DNA from: Phaeosaccion multiseriatum
Lineage: Eukaryota > Ochrophyta, other classes
DNA: 64,000 bases
Assembly: GCA_965112735.1 (NCBI GenBank)
Contig: OZ218953.1
Span: forward strand, 558,001 to 622,000
Reading direction: 5' to 3'
In this document: piece after piece, positions 36,530 through 48,682 of the stretch
Numbering within the stretch: the first letter of the stretch is position 1
How the letters are laid out: each line of letters starts with the position of its first letter
Notes under the pieces: generated by a model
What the model was told of the DNA's origin: nothing
The model's input: only the letters and a program-made list of their open reading frames with translations
The model's database searches: none
Translations under genes and position numbers: made by a program

Positions 36530-39500
36530 TCACAGCTCGCCTCCCGCACCCGCCGTGGCGGCGGTCGGCTTCTTTTTCTTCTTCTTTTTCTTCTTCTTCT
36601 TTGGTGCTGCTGCCGCTGCCGCTGCTTCTTGTGCCTCTCTGACCAGTTCCTCCTCGAGGGCTCGCTTCGCCGCCTCCTCCTCCGCCCTGTCGCCACGGGG
36701 GGGCGGAAAAGTGGGGGGCATACTTGAAGTCAAGAGAGTGATGGGTGACACAACTCCGTACGACGGTCACAAGTGCCTCCTCCTGTACACACACAGTGTA
36801 GACCCGCTCACAAATGCCCCTCTAGTCTTTTTCTCTCTCTAGTCCCACTCACAAATCACCCTCCCTGTATGTTATACTATATTCACTCTGTCCAGACATA
36901 CTCACTCACTCACTCACTCACCTGATCTCAGCCATGAAGTCTCCCAGGTCGTCTTCATCCTCAACCACTTGCTCCCCTTCGGCCCCGCCCACCCCCTGTG
37001 AGCCAATGAAGGTGGCGCAGTCTACATCTGCCAGCGGAGGCATCTGGAACACCTGCTGCGTGCTGACCTGTGTGATGTGGATACAACGGATCAGGGGGAG
37101 GGGTTCAGTGTCCATCGGCGGATCAGAGGGAGGGGTTCAGTGTCCATCGGCGGATCAGAGGGAGGGGTTCAGTGTCCATCGGCACATCGAGTGACGAGCG
37201 TGGACGAGTGACAGCGGCGGCAAACAGAGGACTTGGTGGAGAGTGACCTTGTGCTGGGTGGGCAGTGACTTGTTGACTTGGTGACTCTTGAGATGGACCG
37301 TGGGCTGGAAGCGACTTCACTGGGGTGGACAGCGGGCTACCCAAGGATGAAGGGCAAGTTTCACCACTCTTCCCCCCTCCCTCCCTGCCTCCCTCCCTCC
37401 CTCCCTCCCTCCCTCCCTCACCTTTGCATCAACGACATCGGCCAAGAAAGTGGCAATGCTCTGAGGCTCAAAAGAGCCTACGAATTTTGCGTAGCGCTGT
37501 CGCTTCCCCGAAAACACAAACAGTCCCCCCGATTCCCCAATGCCAAAACCATCCGCAAAGGAGCGCTGACATGCTCCGTCGACCCAGTAGTAAGAAAGGG
37601 CCGCCAAAGGCGAGGCCCGAAACGACTCCGCCCCCTGCCGAAACTGCGCCAGATGAGTTTCCAGGGAGGTCAAGTCTGCTTGCGTAGTCAAGAGAATCCA
37701 TATATATACGCGCAAAGCACAAATCGAGAGCAGGCGGAGAGGGACAAGCGATCCGTTGAAACCGTCAGCATAGGGGGGGGGGGGGGTCGGAAACAAAGAG
37801 AGAAGCGCAGCAACAAAGAAAGAAGTATGCAGAGGTGAAGCAAGTAACCCAGAGACAGACGAAGACGACACGAAACTGTATCAGAGGCAAGCATCGTCGC
37901 TCATCATGGGAGGACAAGAGGCAGCAGCAGTAGGGACAGGCAAGAGCAAGCGCCATCACATCATTCACGACCATATGTGTACTGTCACCACCACCATCAT
38001 GTGCCATCCCAAGTGCGATACCTTCTCTGGACAGCACTGCTACGGCGCAAAGCTTGGACCCCGCGTCGCACTCGCTCGTCCATATGGCAGGAGTGAGCTC
38101 GGTCACCACCACTGGCTCTCTCGCCTCCTGAGCCAACGACGACGATGATGATGCTGAGCGGTGACCTGCTCCTCCTCCTCCTCCTCCTCCTCCTCCTCCT
38201 CCTCCCCATGCCGCCGCCTGCTCTATTCTGTGAGCGAACAACTCAGGCGCATACATCTTTCCTCACCAGGAGAAACAGTATGCACACGCCACAGCAGAAC
38301 AGACAGGACCAGCAAGCGAGAGATCGTCCATAGCGTGGAGGAGAGAGGACGTAAGGCAACGGCATGGTGGGGTCGACGAACGTGCTGCACGGGATGGTGC
38401 TACACATACATCCCTCTCTCTCTCCCTCCCTCCCTCCTTCCCACCCCCTTTACCCCCCCACCCACCCACCCAATGACATACTACACCCACCCACACACTG
38501 TCTTGGTGGTACCCACCCACCCATTGACATACTAGCCCCCATGCAGCCATGCCCGCACCTGCAGCTGCATGTCAATGAAGTTGGCGACGTTGAGGTTAGT
38601 GGGCTTTCCGTACATGTTAGGGCTGTACTTAATGGGCATCATGGGCACACCGTCTGCAGGGGCGGCGTCCGGCATTCCCCCTGTGAGTGTGTGGATGGAG
38701 AGCAGTTGGTGATATGGGACAAAGTTCAGAAGTAAGGAGGGGTTAGGGTTTGGCGGGTTGAATGGGGAAAGGGGGGCGCGGAGCGCAGGCAGGGAGGTGA
38801 AGGGAGTACAGGTCGGGGGCAGTAACAGCAGCAGCAGCAGCAGCAGTAGCAGTAGCAGCAGCAGCAGCAGCAGCAGCAAGAAGAAGAGGAGCAGCAGCAG
38901 CAGCCAGCCTCCCCTCCTACCTGCCGAGAGGACGAGGGTGATGGAGGGCGTGCCCATGACCCCCATGGATGCAAGGGCGTTCTTGGCGGGGTTGCTGACG
39001 AAGATGACACGCAAGTCAGGACTGTACTCCGTGGCGATGGACTGGGGAGGAGGGAGGGGGGGAGGGGTAAGAGGGACGGGGGTTGGTGTCGGTCGAGGGT
39101 TGGGTTGGGGAAGAGGGACGGGTTGGAGCTGGGAGGACCTCCGGACGTTGAGAGAGAGAAGGACGGAGAGACAGACGAGGAAGAAAAGGACCAGTGTACA
39201 CATATGTATACATACATTTATATACACACCTTGATCATGAGGGGTGGGTCTTCCTTCTTGCTCGCCACGACGAGGAACACTCCGGTGCCCTTGCTCATTG
39301 ACATACTGATGAGGTTGGAGAACACCTGGTGTCAAGAAAAAATGTCAGGGCAGTACCGAGTGTCAGGTAGAGAGAGAAGGGCGTCAGCGAGGTGAGTATC
39401 TGAGTACCGGGTGTCAGGTGGATGGGTGTGAGGGAGGTGCGTACGTAACATTACCTGTGCCGTGGCCTCTGCGGCCATCCCGCCCGCCGGCAGCTCGTCC

Positions 39501-39665
39501 ATGAGGCCGGAGGGGAGGGACTCCTCCGCCTCAGAGAGGGCGTCCTGCAGCTCGCTTGCGCTGCGGCAGTTGGTGATACAGTACGAGCAGCAGTTGGCGA
39601 TCAAACAAGAGCAGCAGTTGGCGATGCAAACGAGAGAGAGCAGTAGCAAACGAACAATGAGAACG

Positions 39666-39726
<61 letters not shown>

Positions 39727-42646
39727 GAGCGAGACAAGGCGTGAGATGAGGATGACATGAAATAACAACACCACAACAGGACATGCCGCTCAAGCAGCAG
39801 CCCTACCCACCTGAAGCTCGTGGGCACCTTCTTTCCGCTGCTGCTGCTGCTGCTGCTTCGGCTGCCATCCTCCCCCAGCGAGTGCGAGAACACATGAATC
39901 GCTCCCTTGCCGCCGCTCCGCACTGACGCGCACGCCTTGCCCACGACTCCCGTCGTCCCATCCGCTGCCATCCCCTCAGCTTCCCCCATAGAATTGCAGT
40001 CGAAGAGTCCCGCCCTGACTTGGCCGTGGTTGTCCGGTCCCAGGGGAGGCATCAGTTCGTCCCAGCCAGGCAGCTCTTGGCTCAGTGCGTCCAGCGATGA
40101 CACAAAGCCCACAACCCATGCTTCCTGCCGCCCGGAGTGGAGTGGAGTGGAGTGAAATGAGCCATGAGAAAGGGAGCGAGAAGAACAAAACAGGCCACAG
40201 GCATAGCGGCCAACGGCTCGTCTCTGTCGCGCTCACTGTACTTCTCTCTCATCTCCTTCTCTCATCTTGTACCCTCTCCCCCCCTGTCTCTTTGTCTGTC
40301 TCACCTTGCCGCCCTCCACAAGCTCGGAGTACATCTCCTCGGACAGCTGCAAGGCCCCTCCCCCATTACCCCTACCACTACCACTACCGCTGTCGCCGCC
40401 GTCGCTGCTGCTGCTGCTTCCGGAGGCGCGTGCTCCCCCTGCCCCGTCAGCCCCCCCCCCACTGGAGCCTCTCCTCTCCTTCCAGTAGGAAGACAGATGA
40501 GCCTTCTCGTATTCGAAGCCAGTGACCTTCTCCACGAAGGAAAGCACCGCTTGGAGGTCCTTCACATCGCCCTCAAACAGGACGCCCCCTCCCTCCTCCC
40601 CCTTCTTCTTGTGCCCTCCGGTGGTGGGCATGAGGAGCAGGGCGGGTGGCTCCTTACCCTCTGGTAGGAGCAAGTCTCGCAACGTGCCCTCTCTCCCCTC
40701 CTCCTCGTCCTCGTCGTCGTCGCCCTCGCCGCCAACCCCCTCGGGAACATAGGCCTCCAGCACCTCGACGCCACCGGAGAGGGCGTAGGCGATGGCCTAC
40801 AGGAAAGGGACACAGAGAGAGAGAGAGAGACCCAATGTCAATGTCGCACAGGGCAAGAGCAGGACCCCAGGCAGAGGCAAGATGGGCACGTGGTTTGAGA
40901 CGAGACTTGAGGTTGGAAAGGAAGCTGGTAACGGACTCAAGCACCTTCTCCTCGCTCCCTTCCCTTGCTTTATTCTCGACTCTACCACACAAAATGATAG
41001 CTAGCTCTCTCCCGTTCGATGCCTGGGTGAGTGAGCGCTGAGCGAGAGCCCTGCATTGGCAATGCTTCCATACTCCATAGGGGGTCCCTCTCATAACAAG
41101 TTGGTTTCTCATCCTATCGGACAACACGCGCCCACACCTCCACGCATCCATGTGCCTCCACTCACTTTGGCCATGTTTGAAGTCCTCTTCCTCGCGCTCA
41201 CCAGCACCGCCACATACCCTACCTTCCCCCCCCCCTCTCCCTCCGCCGCTGCCCGGAGGGCTTCTGTGTACTCTTCGAGGCCGCTGACCCTGTGCACTTT
41301 CCCCTGTCCCTGCTGCCCCTTGCCGTCCCCTGCCGCTCGCACGTCCTTGTCCATCTGCTTGAAGAGAGTCTTTTCCATCGTCGCCGCGGAAGGGTTCATC
41401 ATGTCCAGGTCTTGACTGAGACAGACACACACACACACACACACATGGACAGAGAGAGAACGTCAAATGTGTGCATGTGGGTGAGTGAGTGTTCGTGATT
41501 GTGTGTGGGGGGGGTGTGGGCGTGTGTGTGAGAGAGAGATGCAACGAGATGTGAGCACCAGCGCGACACCCCAAACTCATCCCCCCAAACTGACCTGTTT
41601 CTCATAGGCCTCTTGGCGTAGGGGTTGGGCGTGGTGTCTCCTGTGTACATCCTGATGGTGGGCATGCTGAGCTGAAGCTCCTTCAGCAGCTTCATGGCGC
41701 TCCTGTCTCCGGCGGCGGCCTTGTGCATGTGTAAGTCGACGGTGGCCACTTTGAGTCCGTACTTTGACACGCTGGACGCCAGCTTGGAAACCTTCGCGAG
41801 CCAATTGGAAGCACCGAAGAGAGAGGTACAAGGACGGGAGGAGGAAGAGATGCGAGGGGGTGAGAGGCAGCCGAGGGGGGAGACTGAGGTACCACTTCAT
41901 CACGAGGCCCTTGCACTCTCTCGTGAAGTGCGTATCAAAGCCGGGACGGGGGAGGGAGGAAGTGGGGGTTGGGAGCGACTAAAAGGACATACCTCTGCGC
42001 CGAAGGCGGTGCAGGGCTCGCAACCCTCGTTGGAGTGGTAATACACCACACAGGGGCTGGTGGACGAGTAGATGAACGTGTCGAGAGCTGCCACATCAGG
42101 CAGCACCACGAGGTCGGCGGAGGGAGAAAAGGTCCAAGAAGGAGACTCTGATGCCTTCCCATCCTTCTTGCCGTCGACAGCCTCCTCCTTCTCGCCGGTG
42201 TGCGATACCTCCTCCTTGGCTTCAGCACCGGCGCCATGGGCTGTTTCCGGCTCCTTTGTGTCCACTGCTGCTGCTGTGCCTCCTTCTGAGCCACCCTTCG
42301 CCGAAGCAGCCTTCGCAGAGGCCGCCTCCGCAGCCACAGCTGTAGCGTTTGCAGAGGCAGAAGCTGCCTTGGCAGCCGCCTCCGCTGCCGCAGCTGCGGC
42401 CTTCAGCGAGGCGGCCTTCGCTGCAGCTGCAGCTGCCTCGGCGCTTGCCTGAGCCTCTGCGGCGGCCGCGATCAGCGCATCGGCACTCGCCTGAGCCGCA
42501 GCAGCTTCGGCTTCGGCTTGCACCGCAGCAGCGCTTTCTGCATTGGAAGAGGTACCTTCTGCAGTGCTATCCGCGGATATTGAGTATGCGATCAACACCA
42601 ATATCTGGAGCAGGACAAGAAGCTTTCTCTTCATCCGTGACTCCAT
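36530..42646 (-). CDS. PDI-like multi-thioredoxin-fold protein of the secretory pathway
   Basis: Thirteen exons: 42646-41993, 41791-41595, 41415-41166, 40796-40305, 40124-39811, 39560-39455, 39325-39230, 39041-38921, 38680-38559, 38217-38022, 37678-37422, 37067-36922, 36686-36530; 1,035 residues, all phases consistent. A signal peptide (KRKLLVLLQILVLIAYSISA) is followed by a long Ala-rich helix and a thioredoxin domain with CEPC at about 209-212 in VVYYHSNEGCEPCTAF. Later segments (EYSPDLRVIFVSNPAKNALA with GTPSITLVL; PAIWTSECDAGSKLCAVAVL) look like further thioredoxin folds without a CxxC. The C-terminus is Ala-rich, then about eleven Lys, ending GGEL, which is only weakly like an ER-retention signal. 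It probably acts on disulfides or as a chaperone in the ER. Introns 5 and 8 carry dispersed motifs. Confidence 0.82.
37088..37186. repeat. 32-base tandem repeat, three copies, in an intron
   Basis: Three near-identical 32-base units containing GGGAGGGGTTCAGTGTCCAT lie in intron 11 of the PDI-like gene. Confidence 0.9.
38703..38714 (+). repeat. dispersed motif, perfect core copy in an intron
   Basis: CAGTTGGTGATA lies in intron 8 of the PDI-like gene. On the gene's strand it reads TATCACCAACTG and ends about 20 bases before the 3' splice site. Confidence 0.8.
39567..39626 (+). repeat. cluster of three dispersed-motif copies at a 3' splice site
   Basis: One perfect copy (39567-39578) and two CAGTTGGCGAT variants (39591-39602 and 39615-39626) are spaced 24 bases apart in intron 5 of the PDI-like gene. 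On the gene's strand the perfect copy reads TATCACCAACTGCCGCAG, and its last AG is the acceptor of exon 6. A (CAA)n run follows at about 39,668-39,725. Confidence 0.8.
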
Positions 42647-42896
42647 CTTGCTTCACAACTTCCAAAGGGCCAAAACACCCTTCTGCTGGTCCTGTTATTG
42701 AGCTCCGAAGCCTCGCATATCACCCTCTATTCCTCTCTTTTTCCTTTTTGATTTCCTCACTGCCAGTTGGCATGCCCATATGCCTGAATGCCTGATAGAT
42801 CATAGAGGCATAACGGCCATTACGGCATCGCTTTGATATCCGTCTTTTGAACGAGAAATCTCGCGGGAGGAAAACACCTGAGTGGATCTCTAAAAG
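42647..42896. promoter_or_regulatory. shared upstream region of a divergent gene pair
   Basis: These 250 bases separate the ATGs of the PDI-like gene (-) and SAE1 (+). A CTCGCGGGAGGAAA stretch at about 42,860 resembles an E2F-type site but is not strong evidence. Confidence 0.4.
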
Positions 42897-44026
42897 ATGG
42901 CGGACGCCGGGGAAGGGAAGGCCTTGAGTGCGAAGGAGAGCGAGCTATACGATAGGCAGATCCGATTATGGGGGGTGGAGGCGCAGAAGAGGATGAGCGC
43001 GAGCAAGGTGAGGGTGGAGAGAGGGACGGAGAGGGAGGGGTGAGAGAGCGAGGGCTTGCCTAAACCCCTGTCTCTCCGGGTTCATGCACAGGTTTGCGTG
43101 AGTTGAGAGGAAGTACGAAGGGGGTGGAGAAGGACATGAAGCAGTTTGTGCGTGAAACAGACCGATTTCTCTTATTTTTGTTTCCTTTGATGGGCTTGAC
43201 TCTGCGCCACGCAGAGTACCTGCGCGTCCCTTCTGATTGACTCCGCCTCTTCTCTCTCCTTCATTTGCCTTTGTGCTGCATCTTTCGTGGCCCAGGTGTT
43301 GTTTGCAGGCATAAGAGGTGTGGCAGCCGAGACTGCCAAAAACGTCGTATTAGCAGGTTTGTGCCACCAAAGCGGGGGGGAGAGCGGGAATCGACTGTCC
43401 CTATACCAGTGAATGTGCCAGCCCTCTTGCAACCACAAGCTGAGAGCGTGGTTCTCCCCCCTCCGTCCCTCCCGTCCCTATGGCTACGCAGGCATCAATG
43501 TAACTGTGCAAGATGGAGGGGAGGTGACCGAAGAGGACTTGGGCGCCAACTTCTTCCTCAGCCACGCGGACGTTGGCAAAAACGTACGTTGGCGCCTAGC
43601 GCAGCCAGCACCTCCTGGGTCGTGTGTTTTGAGCTTCCAATGGGGCGTGTGACGAATATGTCAACGCGTTTGTGCTGCTGCTGCCGCTGCTGTAGTCCCC
43701 TACTCGGTTCTTGGCTGCTGTCTACTCCGAGTCTCCCCCAAACCGCTTCGCTTGGAACGTCTGCTTCGGACTGAACGCATGTCAATCTTTCCCTCTCCCC
43801 GTCCCTCCCCGTCCCCCCCCCCTCCCGCGGCCCACCTCTCAGCGAGCAGAGGCGACGCTTCCCCGGCTCCAGGAGCTGAACAAGCTGGCCGACGTGGGCT
43901 GCTGCAGCACCCCCCTGGACCAGCTGGACGAGGCTTTCATCGGGCAGTTCGGCATCGTGTGCATGCAAGGAGCGCCCATGGTGCAGCAGGTGGGTCTCTC
44001 TCTCTCCCTCTCTCTCTCTCTCTCCC

Positions 44027-44074
<48 letters not shown>

Positions 44075-46244
44075 CTTTCTCGCTTTCTCTGTCTCTCGCC
44101 TCTCTCTCTCCCCTCTCTCACCTCACTCACTCACCGAATGACACAGAGAGGGGGGGGGGGGGAGTGGAAGGGAGGCTAGCGGAGACCGCCAGGATGAACC
44201 CCCGTTTCTGGCCCTCCCTCCCTCCTTGAGGCGATGGGTTGGTGCGTTCAGCTCCCCTTCAAGACCAACTTAACACTACTACTCCTCTCTCCCTCTGCCG
44301 CGCCTTGTACTGTGTGAAGCTGAGGCTGAACAGAATCTGTAGAGCGAAGGGCATCGCGTTCTACACTGTAGACTCCCAGGGGTATTCTGGATATATATTC
44401 CAAGATCTAGGCGAAAAGTGAGTGCCCTTTTGTCTTTTTGCATCCGAATGGAGATAGATAGAGCGTTATATGGGTTACGTGCCTGGTCCGTTGCCCACTT
44501 CCTCCTTTGACGTTTTCTACAATCTCGAGGGGCACCCATCCATATATTTGTCTTTCTATCCCTTTCTGCTCGAGGTGGCCTGCCCCCACCCACGCTAACC
44601 CCAACCCTCTCCCCCTCTCCCCCTCCACACCCTCCGCAGACACACGTATCGGAAGGAAGTGGGCGTAACGGCGCTGAGTGACCCCATCACCGTGTGCTAT
44701 CCTTCCCTCCAGGAGACACAGGCCGCAAAGTGGGGCAGGTGAGGAGGACAACTCTGGTGTGTTGATGTATTCAAAGGGAGCAGACCTACTACCAGACCGA
44801 GTGAGAGCTAGTGCGAGCGAGAGAGAGAGATAGAGATAGAGAGAGAGCGCGCGTGGGAGAGCGAGAGAGAGAGGGGGGGGGGGGAGAGACAGAAGGGGAG
44901 AGAGAGTGAGAGAGCCCCAGGCAGAGGAAGTATGGTCCTCACCCCCGGCTTGGAATGAACCGCTCACCACTCACCCTCCCTTCCTCCTCTGGCAACCCTC
45001 CTTCACCACCACCCACTACGTCCCTCCGTATCGACCCTTTCTTCCCTCCCTCCCTTCCCTTCCGATAAGCCTTCGGAGTCGCTGGGGTCCCGCGCCCAAG
45101 ACGTTCTTGCTGCAGCAGCTGCTCTGGCGTTTTGAGAGCGAGCACGGCCGGCCCCTACAGCCAACGGACGAGGACCAGTAAGTCATGAAATCAAAGGAAG
45201 GAAGGAAGGAAGGAAGGAAGGAAGGAAGGAAGCAAGGAAGGAAGGAAGGAAGGCGCGTCTCTTGGTCAGAAGAGGCTCAGGCGTGCAGTGCAGTTGTTCT
45301 CCTCTTCTCGTCTCAGCCCCCCACTCTCTTTCTCGCGTCCGCCCCCCCCCTCTGCCCCCCCCTTTCCCCTCCCTGCCCGCCCCTGTACCCCCTTAAGAGC
45401 GCTGCTCTGTGCGGTGGCAGCGGCAGCTCAGAAGGAGCAGGAGGTAAAGGACGAGGACTACGTCACACAGGCCGATCTACAGCACTTGCTGCAGGTAAGG
45501 TGCGAAGGAAGGAAGGAAGGAAGGAAGGCAGCCCATGTGCACTCGAGAGGGAGGGAGGGAGGGACGGATGCAGACTCCTCTCTCTGTCTTCTCCGTGTCC
45601 TTTAAGCCCCCTGTGTCCACATCTGTCATACGTCTATCCGTACACGGGAGTGACCCTTTTCCGGACGAGACACACTCAGGAGGTGTGGCACCTTGTTAAT
45701 CCCTCTCTCGGATCGTTCGCCGATCGGTCTTCGACCGTCCCTCCTTCCTCAGGTGGCCAACGCGGAAGTGTCGGCGGTGTGCGCTGTTCTCGGGGGCATT
45801 CTTGGGCAGGAGCTACTCAAGTACATTACTCGAAAGGTGCGGGGGGGAGGGAGAGAGGAAGAGGGAGGGGAGGGGGGGGGCTGCTTGGCATGCACGATTG
45901 GACGTGTCTTTCTGTTGTTGCTCAGCTACAGAGCTGAGTCCTTTCTTTTGTTACTGTCAGACTGTCTTTGTGGTGTGGCAAAGCTCTGAATGATTGGGCA
46001 GATGCACGTATTCTCTTCCCCTTCTACGCGTTTATGGAATGAGTATACACTTGTATCCCCTACCGCTCTGACTCTGCTGCTGCTGTGCGCTGCTCTGCTC
46101 TAACTCTGCTGCTCTCTACTATGCTATTCCGACTCCGCTGCTGTACTCTTGCAGGGGGAGCCCGCTGTGAACGTGTTCTTGCTTGCAGGCCAGGGCTTAG
46201 AAGGAACCGCCATACGTGTACCGCTGCCCCCAAGGAAGAAATGA
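42897..46244 (+). CDS. SAE1: SUMO-activating enzyme subunit 1 (AOS1)
   Basis: Ten exons: 42897-43007, 43296-43356, 43492-43583, 43843-43989, 44320-44417, 44640-44738, 45070-45177, 45398-45494, 45753-45836, 46155-46244; 328 residues, close to the usual length of about 340, and all phases close. SAE1 pairs with UBA2 to adenylate SUMO and has no catalytic cysteine of its own. Family marks are YDRQIRLWGVEAQKRM near the start, VLFAGIRGVAAETAKNVVLAG (the nucleotide-fold glycine loop, here GIRGVA rather than GLRGLG), QFGIVCMQGAP, and NAEVSAVCAVLGGILGQELLKYIT, the conserved late helix. The start is the first ATG of exon 1. Introns 7 and 8 begin with GAAG repeats and intron 4 with a (CT)n run. Confidence 0.93.
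43990..44090 (+). repeat. (CT)n array in SAE1 intron 4
   Basis: A nearly pure CT run follows the donor site of intron 4. Confidence 0.95.
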
Positions 46245-47014
46245 GCAGACAGCTTGGAGCCCAGCTTGACCCGCAGATTGCATACTTTCCCTCCTCCACA
46301 CTCTCCTTCCTTCCTGCCTGCCTGCCTGCCTGCTTTCCTTCTTTCCTGCCAGTTACTTGACCCCCACTAGTATCGCCGCTGCCGCATGGTTTGCCCGTGA
46401 CTAGTGTCGACGATGACCCGCCCGTGTTGGAGCTCTTGAACGGCCCTCTTCGACGATGTGGGGGGGGGGGTGCACATAGGACTCTGAAGTTGCAGTTATC
46501 CATGCTGCGGCTGCGTTGAAAGCTGTAGTTATCCAGGGTCTAACACTCACTGCGCGGAGTTAGTTTGCGTGTGTGGGTGTGGGTGAGTGCGTGCGTGGGC
46601 ATTTATCAACTTAACGCCGTGAGGGAGGGTTTCCAGAGTGGAGACATTGTCAACCCAGGGGACCAAGAGCGTGTCCGCCTCACCACCTTCGCCATGAGAC
46701 TCACGGACGACCGGCGGCCGATAGCATGCTGTCGGGCCCTTGGGGCCCGATAGCATGCTATCGAGAATGTGGGCGATAGCACGCCCTCGCCGAGCACGTC
46801 GTCTCCAGCACGGATATCACGTACACTTTCAGTTTCTTAGGTGATTCCTATTAAGTCAATAAATGCTTCTCACCCAGGGGGGCCACGTATGCACCCCAAA
46901 TGCTTCAATGCTCTGCCTCCAAGTTGGCCTCTCTACTCCACGACAAGTCCTTGCAAGAGCCGAGGAAAAGAGCACAGACCGGAGACGCGTAGCAGAGTAG
47001 CTGGGCCAAGAAAT
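46245..47014. other. intergenic region between SAE1 and GUN4
   Basis: These 770 bases lie between two plus-strand genes. A strong hairpin is at 46719-46763 (listed separately). No further gene is recognised; short open frames here look incidental. Confidence 0.5.
46719..46763. repeat. near-perfect inverted repeat, 21-base arms
   Basis: The left arm 46719-46739 and right arm 46743-46763 are reverse complements with one mismatch and a three-base loop. Each arm itself contains a palindromic GATAGCATGCTATC-type core. It lies about 475 bases downstream of the SAE1 stop. It could be a transcript-end hairpin, a protein-binding palindrome or a degenerate element end. Confidence 0.85.
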
Positions 47015-48682
47015 ATGAGGGTGACGGCAGCAAGCGCTGCGGTGGGGGTGTGTGGGGTGTTGGCTGCGACAGCATCATGTGGGAGCTGCTTCAGTGTGGG
47101 GCCCATCCGTGCGTCCGGCTTAGCACGTGTGGCGGCTCGACCAACGCACAAGAGGTCCGTGAAAGTCCTAACTCTTGTGTGTCGTCCTGGTTAACTCATG
47201 AAGCCCTTCCCCCCAACCCCCTCCTGGTATGTGGGCCTCGCTTCATCCCTCACGCCAATCCTCCTGCTATGTGCTGTATCGAGGACTGCTGTGTTCACTG
47301 ACAACACTTGCACCCCCCTCAATATGGTCTACTGCTACCCTTAAGGTCCCTCAAAGAATTGTAGCCCTTCCCTCCCTCTTGTTCACTCATTTCCATGTCT
47401 CATATTTCATGTTCACTCGCTCCTCTCCCACGATTTCTCGGACGGACAGCCGCGTGGTAATGATGAGCGAGGCAGCACCAGCAGACGCAGCCCCAGCAGT
47501 AGCGGAGGAACCAGTAGTTGATGAAAAGGAGATGTCAGCAAGCATGCCAGTGGAGACGTCAGCCGATCTACCTAGCGACGTGGGGATTGACTACGTCCCG
47601 TTGGCGACTATGCTGGCGTGCGGGGATTACAAGGGAGCGGACCAGTTCACTAGAGATACGCTCATCAAGGCAGCGGGAGAAGGTAAGGGACTCAGGCAGA
47701 CATACAGGGGGAGGGGGGAGAACAAAGCCAGGGGTGTGTCTCACGAGGCTGGAAATAGCACCCTTGAGCATGTAACGATTGTCCGTCTTTTGTTGACTGC
47801 CTCAGTGCCGTGTCAGGGACTGTTGTCCTCTACCAACCGGACCGCGTGTGCTGCGGCTGCTGCTAATCCCTCCCCCTCTCCTCCTTTGCTTGGCACACCC
47901 TCCCTCCCTTCACCCCCCCCTCAGGTAGCCAAAAACGAGGGTTCGTATACTGGACAGATGTGCAGAGAATTCCCAACGTGGACATGCTGACGATGGAGAA
48001 GCTTTGGCTCAAGTACAGCAAGGGCAAGTTCGGCTACTCCAAGCAGAAGGAGGCGTGGAGGCGGTCCAAGGGCGACTTCGAGACGTTCTGCAGGTGTGTG
48101 TGTGCGTGTGTGTGTGTGTGTATGTGCATGTGTGTTTTCTTACATCAGAGTGGCAGCAAGAATAGGTTCCATTGAGGGAGGGAGGCATAGAGGGAGTGGT
48201 TTCGATGAGTTGGGGGACGGAGGCTCGCTCGTTCCTCATCGGCTCCTTCTCTCACCCCGCCTTACCCTCCTCCTCCTTCTCTTCCTCCTCCTCCTCCTCC
48301 TCCTCCTCCCTCCTCCCTCCTCCCCCCTCCTCTCCCCTCCTCCTCCTCCTCCTCCTCCTCCCCCTCATCCTCCTCCTCCTCCTCCTCCTCCTCCTCCTCC
48401 TCCTCCTCCTCCCACCTTTTGACTGTCCCCCCCCCCCCCCCCACTAGGCGCATCGGCTGGAACACGCAGGACGGAGAGGTGGAGCGAAAGCTTCGGTGGT
48501 TCGGAGCAAGCGAGTTTATTTACGACGTAGACAAGGCCCCTGTAGGGCACCTACCCCTCACCAGCGCTCTCCGTGGCACCACGCTCATCAAGTCGCTGCT
48601 GTCCCACGCCGTGTGGGACTCCGACGAATGGGCAGTCATGGAGCAGGCTGAAAAGAAGAGGGCGGAGGCAGCGGCCAAGTAG
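47015..48682 (+). CDS. GUN4: GUN4, tetrapyrrole-binding activator of magnesium chelatase, plastid-targeted
   Basis: Exons 47015-47154, 47450-47682, 47925-48093, 48448-48682; 258 residues, phases consistent. GUN4 binds protoporphyrin IX and its Mg form and stimulates Mg-chelatase in chlorophyll synthesis. The first 47 residues are a signal peptide (VTAASAAVGVCGVLAATASC) followed by an Arg/Ser-rich stretch starting near CFSVGPIRAS, as expected for a complex plastid. The GUN4 domain is clear: LACGDYKGADQFTRDTLIKA, RGFVYWTDVQRIPNVDMLTM, LWLKYSKGKFGYSKQKEAW, GHLPLTSALRGTTLIKSLLS. An acidic linker encoded in exon 2 separates the targeting peptide from the domain. ATGs at 47460 and 47463 in exon 2 could give a protein without the targeting sequence, but the phase match of exon 1 supports the long form. 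Confidence 0.93.
48255..48418 (+). repeat. (CTC)n array in GUN4 intron 3
   Basis: A CTC/CCT array occupies the acceptor half of intron 3, followed by a poly-C run just before the splice site. Confidence 0.95.

Noticed and set aside
46565-46753. Short frame (LTTFAMRLTDDRR-type) between SAE1 and GUN4
   Set aside because: It is too short, without splice partners or similarity I recognise, and it ends inside the inverted repeat.
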